From: Neoscytalidium dimidiatum
Lineage: Eukaryota; Ascomycota; Dothideomycetes; Botryosphaeriales; Botryosphaeriaceae
Length of the DNA stretch: 64,000 nt
Reading direction: 5' to 3'
Assembly: GCA_037367355.1 (NCBI GenBank)
Contig: CM074706.1
Span: 1,054,001-1,118,000 of the forward strand
Shown: piece after piece, positions 45,969 through 56,349 of the stretch
Position numbering within the stretch: position 1 is the first letter of the stretch
Layout: each line of letters starts with the position of its first letter
Notes under the pieces: model-generated
Database searches by the model: none
What the model was told of the DNA's origin: nothing
The model's input: only the letters and a program-made list of their open reading frames with translations
Made by a program: the position numbers and the translations under genes

Positions 45969-46353
45969 TGTTACGGCACAGTCGCCCAGAAAGGCGGATA
46001 ACGAAACCCTACGACTACTCACCGCCCACGTGACCAACTCGGGGCCTAACTCGGCAGAATACCTACCGACACTGATGCACCAGACCACCGCACACTCGCT
46101 CAGCAAAGCTCGGACCACCGATCAGTACTGATCAGTGGGTTAACATTACAGATCACTACTGATCGTACCGATCACTCCATGTATATAGACCACACTCATT
46201 TATCGTAGTTAGGACCCTCGTGGTCAACTTGTCAATTGATTCCTACCCTACTATTGTACGAACCTCCCCTGCCTACCACTGTATTGGCCCCTAGAAAGCC
46301 CAAGCTGCCTGACGACGCGCCTCGACTCCCCCAGAAAGAGTCCCGGCGTAACA
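45969..46353 (+). repeat. C 3' LTR
   Basis: 385 bp, one substitution from the 5' LTR. Followed by the CTAAC duplication and then B's LTR. Confidence 0.95.
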
Positions 46354-46358
46354 CTAAC

Positions 46359-46597
46359 TATAATAAATAAGTATAGCCTATATATATAGAGTAATCGATA
46401 CGATTAGTAGTAATCTATAATATTAATCTATTAATTAGTACTAATTAGTAGTCTAAGCTTTACTAAGCGAGTATATAGTAGTCTAGTATATTAGTATTAG
46501 TAGATATTCTACTAAGTTAGACTCCGAGTTAGTTACGTAGGCGGTAAGTAGTCGTAGAGTTTCGTTATCCGCCTTTCTAGGCGACTATATTATAATA
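46359..46597 (-). repeat. B 5' LTR, right part
   Basis: 239 bp completing B's 5' LTR. It ends CGACTATATTATAATA, the RIP-altered complement of TGTTACGGCACAGTCG. Confidence 0.85.
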
Positions 46598-46602
46598 GAA
46601 AC

Positions 46603-47577
46603 GAAACCTCTAGATAGTCTCCGATAAGAGTAAATAGTATATATAGAAGACTAAGTATCTAGAATTTATTATTATCCTAAGATATATTAGTATAGACGAA
46701 AAGAAACTAAACGCGATAAGAGACTAGCCTATACTAAAAACTATTAAAGAAGTATAATTCTTTCTTAGCTTTACTAACTTTTACTAGAAGTTTATTCTAA
46801 ACTATACGAAGGTATTAGCTCCGCTTATAGATCTAACTAAAAAAGAATATAAATTCGTATAGAGAAAAAGATAATAGAATACTTTTAACTTACTAAAGCG
46901 AATATTTATAGAAGTACCGGTCTTAGAACTATTCTATCTTAACCTATCTATAACGGTAGAAACCGATATATTAGACTACGCTATCGGAGCGGTCTTAAGC
47001 TAGCTAGATAAGTAAGATAGACTATATTCTATCGCGTATTATTTCTAAAAGATAATAGGTCTAGAAAAGAACTATAACGTCTATAATAAAGAACTCCTAG
47101 CTATCGTTACGGCTTTTAAAGAATAGAGATATTACCTTAAAGAAGCTAAGTATTAGGTTATAGTCTACTACGACTATAAAAACCTCTTATACTTTACTAC
47201 TATAAAGAAACTAAACCGAAGATAGATTAGATAGGCTAAAGAATTAGTATTCTATAATATAAAGATTATCTATCGAAAGAAATTAGAAAACGTACGCGTA
47301 GACGTATTAAGTAGAAGAGCCGACTATATAGAAGAAAAGCTAGAACTATAGCCGGTAATACTAACGGAATAGAAAGACGGGTCTCTTATATCTAATAGAC
47401 GCTAGATCTCCGCTATATATAGTAGAAAGAAGAAATCTAAAAGGCCGCTTACTCCGATTAGACTACTAGTCTTAACGATACGCTTAGAAAGTAGCGAATA
47501 AGAGCGTAGAATCTAAGAAGCTTACGTAGAAGACGCTATAGTATAGGAAATTAAAAATCTAGAAAACGACTTCCGAG
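46603..47577 (+). pseudogene. A1 pol, second part (RT end, RNase H)
   Basis: Continues A1's RT exactly where 32,696 left off, judged by A2's intact order at 51,690-52,680. It reads the DEKKL...FLSFTNFY connection and RNase H with VETDILDYAIGAVLS and [13 protein letters not shown]. It ends at CCGAG, the target site of A2. Confidence 0.82.
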
Positions 47578-48218
47578 TATTACGAACTCTAGAACACACG
47601 GGCTTTATAGCTACGAGGGATATAAGCCCGCACGGGAAATAGGCCGTAAGGCCAAGAATACTAGTAGGTAGTAACTACCGCCCGTACGGGAAGAAGGCCT
47701 ACGGGCATAATAACTAAGAAGAAGGCACGGTCTAACGGAAGCCCGTAGGGGACTAAGGACTATATGGACGGGAAGTAGAAAGCTAATAAGGGTAAAGTAC
47801 TATAGGATAAGAGTATAGCGGTAGTATCGTCCGCTAAGTACTACTAGAAGTTAGGAACTAGGAAAACGGGCCTAAGCGCCCGCGCCGCGTATTACGTACG
47901 ATCTACTCTAGATCTCTATAGATCTAAATACCCTAGATCTACTTCTAATAAATCTAATATACCTAGATCTAGATTATTAAAGCTTTCTTATAGTATATAG
48001 ACACGCTTATTAGATAGTATTTTAACCCTCGTAGTTAACTTAAGGTTCTAATTTAATACTATATTAACTTAGAGGTAATAAGGCCTACTAAACTCCTATA
48101 TTACGTAACTTCTTATTCTATTATCGCTCCCCTTTCCTCGTCTTTAAGGTAAACCCTTCGATAAATCTAAACCTACTAGATAACTCTAAAGCCTAGTAGT
48201 AGAGGCCCCGTCGTTATA
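47578..48218 (+). repeat. A2 5' LTR
   Basis: 641 bp starting TATTACGAACTC and ending GTCGTTATA. It contains CCCTCGTAGTTAACTTA, the counterpart of the CCCTCGTGGTCAACTTG segment in C's LTR. Confidence 0.9.
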
Positions 48219-48220
48219 CT

Positions 48221-48228
48221 TTAACTAC
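48221..48228 (+). other. Candidate primer-binding site of A2
   Basis: TTAACTAC two bases after the LTR, complementary to GTAGTTAA at 48031-48038 within it. It has the same geometry as in C. Confidence 0.5.
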
Positions 48229-48229
48229 C

Positions 48230-51200
48230 ATCCTTATAGGAAAGGAAGCGATTTAATTAGAAAAATAGGAAGTATTCCCTTACTCTAAGAAGTACTAATA
48301 GTATTAGCTATTATAAAGGACTATCTAAAGTAGGTAAAAGACGTAGAATATCCTAAGCTCGTAGTAACCGCCGTAATATAGTACGGTAGTAGAAAACTAA
48401 TACTCTAATATGCCGACTAATAAGAAGCTACTTAATATAATCCTAGAACTTTAAAACGAAAACGTAATTCTATATACTTAGCTTACCTAGGCACTAGCTC
48501 TACTACCGGCTACTAAGGTTAAGGTCTCGAAGCTAGACCTATACTATAAAGACTAAAAGAAGACCTAAGCCTTTATTACGTAGCTAAATAACTATATATA
48601 CTTTATATACGGTAACTTCGCCGGCCCCGCCAAATAAGTTCTATACGCTAGCACCTACCTTAGAGGATCGGTAGAATAATAGTTCCGACCCTTTAAGCGC
48701 GAGTACTAGGAGAAACCCGTATATCTATAGTTCGAAGTAACCTCGATAATCTTTAGCGACTATCGAAACTTTACGAAATAGCTTAAGGTAGTCTTTAGCG
48801 GCGTTAACGAGAACCGTCTAGCTACTAGGACCCTTATAAGCCTAAAATAGAAAGGAACGATATAAGACTATATAGCTAAATTCTAAGACGTAGTATATCT
48901 CGTAGATAGACACTCCGATCTTACGCTACGTATCTTCTATTACTAAGGACTAAGGGACGAGATTAAGAAAGCTATAACGTACTATAAGAAACCGGAAACT
49001 CTTAACGATATAATTAAGCTAGCCCTACTTATAGATAAGCGTTATATAGAGAGGTAGTTCGATAAGAAGGGGTATAATACTAATACCTTAAGGTAAGCCC
49101 GGCCTCGTTATACCTAAGAAGGGGGCGACGCTATAGAAATAGATAATATAGTACGGCGAGATAAAGGTAAGAATAAGAAGAACGGCAATAATAAGAGTAA
49201 GAAAAGGAAATAGAGTAAGAAAGAAAAAGAGCTCTATAAGAAAGGACTATATATCTAATATAGAGATAAATAGAGCGTAGGATATAAATACTTAAAGAAA
49301 GAGTTACGAGAAGTAGTGGTAGCTATCTAAGGGTAGAAGGCGCTACGAGAAATCGCTACTATAAAGATAGTAGACTATATAGCCCTAAGCTAGATAGCGT
49401 ACTACGACGACGATTATACTATCTACTAGAGCGATAAGAACGCTACGGGGTAGTATTCTAGTAAGCTATAACGACTTAATATAATACTCCGAAAATTAGA
49501 AGAGGCTATAAAGGAAGATATCGAAAAATACTTTCCGGCCGACGAAGACCTCGTAAATAGCGAAACCGGAGAACTATACGATAATATACCGGAATCTAGC
49601 GAGGTAGAAACTATTGAGTAATAGTAGGACTAGGCTATACTTAACCGGATCGTAGAGCACCTAAACCGATACGAAGATATAAGGAATATTAAATCCGGTT
49701 ATACCCCTACGATCTACTAGACCCCTAGATTAAGGATAGATCTACTATCGTAATAGTACTAGATAAAGAACGGAAAACTTAGCTTATAGTTTTTCGAGAA
49801 CGACGTATAGTATCCCTAGAAGGAATTACCCTTAAGAACGGCTAATAAGATAATATTCTAGCTCGAAGGCGAAGCCTAGGAAGTATAGTAGTAATAGGAC
49901 CTCGCGTATCTACGCGATATAGCCTATATTCTCTGCCGATACGGTATAGCTACGTAAAGCTACGGCACCCTATAATAGATATCTAATAAAAAGTACGGTA
50001 AACTAATCTTCTAGTACTAGATACGTAACGGATAAATCTACTAGAGGCGTAAGATTAAACGGGGACGATAGACCTAGTAGAAGAATACCCTAATCCTAGT
50101 CGAAGAATAGAATAAGTATATACGCTACGAGATATTAAAAAACTAGACGGCTCCCCTAGCTAGGGACCCTAGAAGGGGCTAATACGAAGGTCTCTTAACT
50201 AGGTTATATACTTAATATCGAACGGAATATCTCGTAAATAGAAAGAACTTAAAACGCTACTAAAAGTACTAGTTATAATTAAAGGAACTACTATATTAGT
50301 AATAATCGATAGTAGAGCGTAAGGGAATTTCGTAGATCCTAAATTCCTTAAAAGGAACGACTTACTATTCTAACCTAAGAAACGCTCCTACGAACTTAGT
50401 ACGTTCGATAGGTTATTAATAGAATACGGTAAGGGCTAGGTAAGGATTAAGACCGGTTAGATACGAAGGACCCTCGGAAACTATAAAGAACGAATTAACC
50501 TAGACGTAATAACGAGCCCGAACTACGATATCGTCCTTAGGATACCCTAGTTAAAAACCTATAACTCGTATATTAGCTAGAGTATAGGAACTATAACGTT
50601 CCCCGGAGACAACTATAAGCGATACCTTACGAATCTCGAAGTAAAAGAGCTAGAGCTAAAGAGCTAGAGCTAAGAGCTAGAGCTAGAGAGCTAGAGCTAA
50701 GAGCTAGAGCTAGAGAGCTAGAGCCGAGAGCTAGAGCTAGAGAGCTAGAGCTAAAAGAGCTACGAGCTAGAGCCGTCTAAAGAGTATTCGATAGAGGCTA
50801 AGAGGATATTCCTTAATACTCTACTACGTATAAAAAAACGAGGAGAGTAAGCTTATATCGTCTATATTAAGCCTAGCTTAGAATAAGAACGCCGAATTAT
50901 AGTATAGATTAGAAAACGGACCCCGGAAGTCGATACTCTCTAGCTACTCAAAGGAGACTATCCGAAGAGGATCTACGAGAGGTATAGCCCGCTAGGTAGA
51001 ACCCTTAACTAGATACGCGTAACGGAAAATACTACGGGACTAGAGAAAGTACCCCCGAAATTCTAGAAATATACTAAATTATTTTAAGAAAGAGGTAAAG
51101 GATTATTACCTAAGTATAAGCTATAGGACTATAAAATACTCTTATTACTAGGAACGTAGCCCGCGTTTAAGCCTATCTACTCTCTTTCTAAGAACGAGGC

Positions 51201-54050
51201 CGAGGTACTAAGGGAGTATCTTAAAACGAACCTAGAAAGAGGATATATCCGACCCTCTACGTTACCGGCCGGATACCCTATCTTATTCGTACCTAAGAAA
51301 AATAGCAAGCTCCGCCTCTATATCGACTATAGACAATTAAACGACATTACGGTAAAAAACCGATATCCGTTACCACGCATCGATAAATTATAGAATAGAC
51401 TAAGAAAAGCTAAATACTTTACTAAGCTAGACCTTAGGGAAGGTTATTACCTCGTCCGGATAAAAGAAGGTAAAGAATAGAAGACGGCTTTCCGAATAAG
51501 ATTCGGATATTACGAGTACACGGTAATGCTATTCAGACTTACTAATATACCGGCTACGTTCTAGAGCCTAGTTAATAATATACTACGACCGTATTTAGAC
51601 GTATTTATACTAGCCTACCTAGACGATATTCTAATATACTCGGAAATGCTTAAGAAATATACCGAGTACGTATATAAAGTCCTATAGACACTAGAGAAAC
51701 GGAACCTCCGGATAGCCCCCGATAAGAGCGAATAGTATATATAAAAGACTAAATACCTCGGGTTTATTATTACCCTAGGATATATTAGTATAGACGAGAA
51801 GAAACTAGACGCGATAAGAGAATAGTCTACGCCGAAAACCGTTAAAGAAGTATAATTCTTTCTTAGCTTTACTAACTTTTACCGGAAGTTTATCTTAAAT
51901 TATACGAAGGTATTAGCTCCGCTTATAGATCTAACTAAGAAAGAATATAAATTCGTATAGGGGGAAAGATAATAGAATGCCTTCGACTTACTAAAACGAA
52001 TATTTATAGAAGTATCGGTCTTAGGACTATTCTACCCCGACCTACCTATAACGGTAGAAACCGATATATCGGACTACGCTATCGGAGTAGTCTTAAGCTA
52101 GCTAGACGAGTAAGGTAGACTATATTCTATCGCGTATTATTCCCGAAAGATAATAGGTCTAGAAAGGAACTATAACGTCTATAATAAAGAACTCCTAGCT
52201 ATCGTTACGGCCTTTAAAGAATAGAGACACTACCTTGAAGAAGCTAAGTACTAGGTTATAGTCTACTACGACTATAAGAACCTCTCGTACTTTACTACTA
52301 CGAAAGAACTAAACCAAAGACAGGTTAGATAGGCTAAAGAACTAGCGTTCTACGATATAAAGATTACCTACCGAAAGGAATTAGAAAACGCCCGCATAGA
52401 CGCGCTAAGTAGAAGAACTAACTATATAGAAGGAAAGCTAGAACTATAACCGGCAATACTAGTAGAGTAGGGAGACGGGTCTTTTATACCCGATAAACGC
52501 TAGATCTCCGCTATATATAGAAGAAAGGAGAAACCCGATAGGTCGCTTACTCCGGCTAGGCTAGTAGCCTTAGCGATACGCCTAGAAAGCTACGAATAGA
52601 ATTATAAAATCCGAGAAGCCTACGCGGAAGACGCTACGGTATAAGAAATCGAAAATTTAGAAAACGACCCCCGAGTAACTAGAGACGTAGAAGGAACAAT
52701 CCTATTTTTAGAATTAATCTACGTTCCGGTAAAACTACGGGAGGAACTCGTAAAAGATATATACGAGGCCCTAGTATATAGTTATTAAGGAACCGAGAAG
52801 ATAATCGAGAGGATTACGAGGAATTACTACTTTCTAGGGCTTAAAAGGATAGTCTAGCGGATAGTTACGTAATATAATCTTTATATTCGAAGTAAGGTAG
52901 CGAGATACGTACCCTACGGACTACTCTAGCTACTACCGGCATCTAAGCGCCCTTAGTAATCTATCTCGCTAGATTTTATTACGGACCTACTTAAGTTAGA
53001 AGAACTACTTACTAGAGTTAAGTACGATTTAGTACTAGTTATCGTAGATAGAATAACGAAATACGCGTACTACCTACTATACCTAAAGAAGGCAAATGCG
53101 GAAAACCTCGTATATACGTTTCTAAGAACTATCCTCGGTAACTACGAATTATCCGAAGAGCTCGTATTAGATAGAGATAAACTATTTATATTACGATTCT
53201 AGTAGACCCTTACTAAATAACTTAGAGTAAAGTATAAACTCTCGACTATAGTATACCTATAGATAGACGGATAAACGGAACGAACTAACTAGACGCTAGA
53301 ATAATACCTACGCTATTATCTTAACTACGCGTAGAATAACTAGGTAGAATTACTACTACTAGCCTAGTTTACGTATAATAGCTCTAAAGCGTCGGTAATA
53401 TAGGAATTATCGTTTTACGCTAATTATAGTTACAAGCTATCGGCCTATAAAGAACCGATACCGAGTAAATTACTAGCCTAAAAGGGAATCCTTAAAGCCG
53501 ACTAGCTAAAGGCACTCTATAAATAGTTATACCTAGACCTAGAATTTATAGCCCTACAAATAGATAAATACTACGATAAGCGGCACTAGGAGGCACCGTA
53601 GCTAAAGAAGGGGGATAAAGTCTACCTTCTTAGAAAAAATATTAGAATAAGGCGGCTAAATAATAAGCTAGATTTTAAGAAAATAAGACTATTTAGGATC
53701 GAAAAAAAAATCGGGAAAGTTAATTTCCGCCTTAAATTACTAGAAACGATACGGATATACCCCGTTTTTTATATATTCCTCCTAGAACTAGCACTAAAGA
53801 ACGCTAAAACCGTAACCTATATAAAAGAGATACTTCTAGAAAATTTAGACGCCGACGAAAACCGAGATTAGAAAGTAGAGAAAGTCCTCGATAGCGGCTA
53901 TATCGATAGTTAATTCCGGTATCTCCTTAAATAGAAGGGAGAATAGAACGATATCTAGAAACTACTAGAAAACTACGATAGATATAGACAACTTATTAAG
54001 GAGTTCTATCGTCGAAACCCGGATCGACTAATACCGCCGACTCGTTAAAA
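48230..54050 (+). pseudogene. A2 gag-pol, RIP-degraded
   Basis: Gag (~48,520-49,080; YASTYLRGS and FSGVNENRLATRTLISLK), a Lys-rich basic stretch, protease (~50,260-50,640; segment ILVIIDSRAQGNF apart from a stop), the 27-bp repeat, RT (~51,230-51,760; [30 protein letters not shown]), RNase H (~52,040-52,450; VETDISDYAIG), integrase (~52,740-53,560; ISLDFITDL, VLDRDKLF, ERTN) and chromodomain (~53,865-54,040; VEKVLDSGYIDS, YRRNPDRL). Breaks are mostly TAA/TAG in place of Gln and Trp codons; the frame otherwise runs on, in contrast to C. Confidence 0.85.
50648..50755 (+). repeat. 27-bp tandem repeat in A2 pol, about 4 copies
   Basis: Same unit and position as in A1; 108 bp (four units) shorter. 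Confidence 0.87.
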
Positions 54051-54094
54051 ATAAAGGACCTAAAATTAAAATTAGAAAACGGAGACTGCCGCGC

Positions 54095-54758
54095 CTAATT
54101 AACTAGCTCGGAACTCTCGGGTAGCGTAGTAGTAGAACTAGCGCTAAGCGACCTAATAGAGCGGGATAGACCCGTAATAGCGTTAGCTAAGGCGTCGCTA
54201 CGTATACGCTTTACTAATCGCTCCTCCTCGGTATTTTTAGGGTTAATAGAACCCCCCGCCTCGCGAGCCGCTTTAAGGCGATCTAGCTCTTCTAGCTTCT
54301 TAACTATTTAAACCTTCCGAGAAATTATTAAATAAGCTCGGCGACGAAGTAACTCTCTCTACTTCTTAATACGATCTAAACGAGCTATAGAAGTACGTAA
54401 CTCTTAACGAGTCCTCTACTCGTCCCGCTTAACCTTTAGTAAGGCTTAATAAATTCGGAGGACTACGAATAAAAGTTAGAAGTAGGCGGGAGAAAAAAGA
54501 TAAGAGGGACTTATAATTAGAATCGTCTAAACTACTAGCGTTATAGGCGGATTTACCCTAGCGAGTATATTCGCTATAGCGAGAATATACCCTATCTATC
54601 TTATATACTACGAAGGAAGGATTAGAATCGGCTTTACCGGCGTTAGCTAGAAGGTAGGAAGAATAAGAAAAAGATATTAGGAAACTATTACGATTAATCT
54701 CGTCGTCTAGAACTAAATATTTAGTACGCTAGATAGAGCGCTTACGCTTAGAAGGTAT
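54095..54758 (-). pseudogene. A2 antisense frame (Cys-rich plus coiled coil), RIP-degraded
   Basis: Starts at ATA (former ATG) 105 bp inside the 3' LTR and reads PSKRKRSI. The former Cys cluster is now YSRYSEYTR-GKSAYNASSLDD. After a frame change near 54,450 comes a helical part (RLDRIKKQRELLRRRAYLII, KKLEELDRLKAAREAGGSIN) and a conserved EERLVKRIRSDALANAIT, ending in Ser/Thr-rich sequence. A1 has the same protein with substitutions and a gap of whole codons. Confidence 0.65.
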
Positions 54759-54827
54759 AATAGGACGGGACTTATAGGGAAGAAAATAGAGAAATAATAG
54801 GAACCTAAGATATAGATAAACGGAAGA

Positions 54828-54844
54828 ATCTTCGGGCCGAAGAT
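54828..54844. other. Palindrome beside A2 polypurine tract
   Basis: ATCTTCGGGCCGAAGAT, followed by the purine-rich AAAGGGGGGAGTAG and the 3' LTR. Confidence 0.82.
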
Positions 54845-54862
54845 CTCTAAAGGGGGGAGTAG

Positions 54863-55497
54863 TATTACGAACCCTAGAATATACGGGCTTTATAGCTACG
54901 AGGGATATAAGCCCGTATAGGAAATAGGCTATAAGGCTAGGAATACTAGTAGGCAGCAACTACCGCCTATACGGGAAGAAGGCCTACGGGCGTAATAACT
55001 AAGAAGAAGGTACGGTCTAATAAAAGCCCGTAGGGGACTAAGGACTATACGGACGGGAAGTAGAAAGCTAATAAGGGTAAAGTGCTACGGATAAGAAAGA
55101 TAATGCAAGTATCGTCCAAGCATCACTAAGTCGGAAACTAAAACGGGTCCAAGCCGTCCCGCGCCGCGACACGCATTTAACCTACTCTAGATCTCTATAG
55201 ATCTAAACACCCTAGATCTACTTCTAATAAATCTAATATACCTAGATCTAGATTATTAAAGCTTTCTTATAGTATATAGACACGCTTATTAGATAGTATT
55301 TTAACCCTCGTAGTTAACTTAAGGTTCTAATTTAATACTATATTAACTTAGAGGTAATAAGGCCTACTAAACTCCTATATTACGTAACTTCTTATTCTAT
55401 CGTCGCTCTTCTTTCCTCGTCTTTAAGGTAAACCCTTCGATAAATCTAAACCTACTAGGTGACTTCGAAGCCTAGTAGTAGAGGCCCCGTCGTTATA
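54863..55497 (+). repeat. A2 3' LTR
   Basis: 635 bp, closely matching the 5' LTR apart from RIP-type changes and small indels; a segment at ~55,080-55,175 keeps several CA/TG. Confidence 0.9.
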
Positions 55498-55502
55498 CTA
55501 AG

Positions 55503-56203
55503 TAACTAAAGACGTAGAAGAAATAATCCTATTTTTAGAATTAATCTACGTCTCGGTAAAACTACGGAAGAAACTCGTAAAAGATATATACGAGGTACTA
55601 GCGTATAGTTACTAAGGAACTAAGAAGACGATCGAGAGAATTATAAGAAATTATTATTTTCTAGGGCTTAGAAGGATAGTCTAACGGATAGTTACGTAAT
55701 ACGACCTCTATATTTAAAGTAAAATAGCGAGATATACGCCCTATAGACTACTCTAGCTATTATCGGTATCTAAGCGCCCTTAGTAATCTATCTTACTAGA
55801 TTTTATTATAGACTTATCTAAGTTAGAAGAACTACTTACTAAAGTTAAGTATAATTTAGTACTAGTTATCGTAGATAGAATAATAAAATACGCGTATTAT
55901 CTACTATATCTAAAGAAGATAAACGCGGAAGATCTTATATATATATTTCTAAGAACTATCCTTAGTAACTATAGATTACTAGAAGAACTTATATTAAATA
56001 GAGATAGACTATTTATATTACGATTCTAGTAGACTCTTACTAAATAACTCGGAGTAAAATATAAACTCTTAACTACGATATATTCGTAGATAGACGGATA
56101 GATAGAACGAACTAACTAGACGCTAGAATAATATCTATACTATTATCTTAACTATATATAGAATAACTAGGTAGAACTACTACTTCTAGCTTAGTTCGCG
56201 TAT
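55503..56203 (+). pseudogene. A1 pol, third part (integrase)
   Basis: Continues A1's integrase: IYVSVKLRKKLVKDIYE, the zinc-finger segment, then the core reading FIIDLSKLEELLT. It ends at TTAGTTCGCGTAT, the target of the LINE. Confidence 0.82.
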
Positions 56204-56349
56204 TTATTTATTTATTTATTCGTTTAACGTCCTTATACAAGCTAAGCTTATAAAAGACGGCTAGTCTACTAACGTATCTAGTCCGGTATTTCGACCGGGG
56301 TTTTTATTCGGGTTTTCTTCGGGAAGGAGTCTAGAAATAGTAGGGGCTA

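Larger units (their letters stand above)
39834..46353 (+). mobile_element. Element C: young, un-RIPed Ty3/Gypsy chromovirus
   Basis: 6,520 bp with TGTTACGG...CGTAACA ends and target duplication CTAAC on both sides (39829-39833, 46354-46358). Its LTRs differ at one base, so insertion is recent. CA and TG are abundant inside and vanish exactly at its ends. Contents: gag, protease, RT, RNase H, integrase, chromodomain, and an antisense frame before the 3' LTR. The gag-pol frame is broken by many one-base deletions in homopolymers. The chromodomain and a Tf1-like self-priming signal place it among chromoviruses. Confidence 0.95.
32697..46597 (-). mobile_element. Element B: RIP-degraded Gypsy chromovirus, minus strand, itself interrupted
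   Basis: Inserted in the RT region of A1 with target duplication GGAAC (32692-32696) and its RIP-altered copy GAAAC (46598-46602). Two 385-bp LTRs, the 5' one split by element C. Without C (6,520 bp) and the LINE fragment (787 bp) B is ~6.6 kb, like C. LTR ends, length and gene order show B and C are one family. The coding strand is minus; TAG/TAA-type decay occurs throughout. Confidence 0.87.
47578..55497 (+). mobile_element. Element A2: complete RIP-degraded chromovirus inserted in A1
   Basis: 7.9 kb with LTRs at both ends. Target duplication CCGAG (47573-47577) and its RIP form CTAAG (55498-55502); A2's own pol shows the uninterrupted target at ~52,666. It carries the same genes as A1 in one piece, so it serves as the template for reading A1. 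It keeps slightly more CA and TG than A1, in line with its later arrival. Confidence 0.9.

Noticed and set aside
45566..46033. Plus frame of 155 codons at the 3' end of C
   Set aside because: Complement of the antisense protein and running into the LTR; its composition is that of a shadow.
54729..54959. Minus frame of 76 codons as a separate gene
   Set aside because: It straddles the 3' LTR, the palindrome and the start of the antisense frame of A2; not an independent gene.
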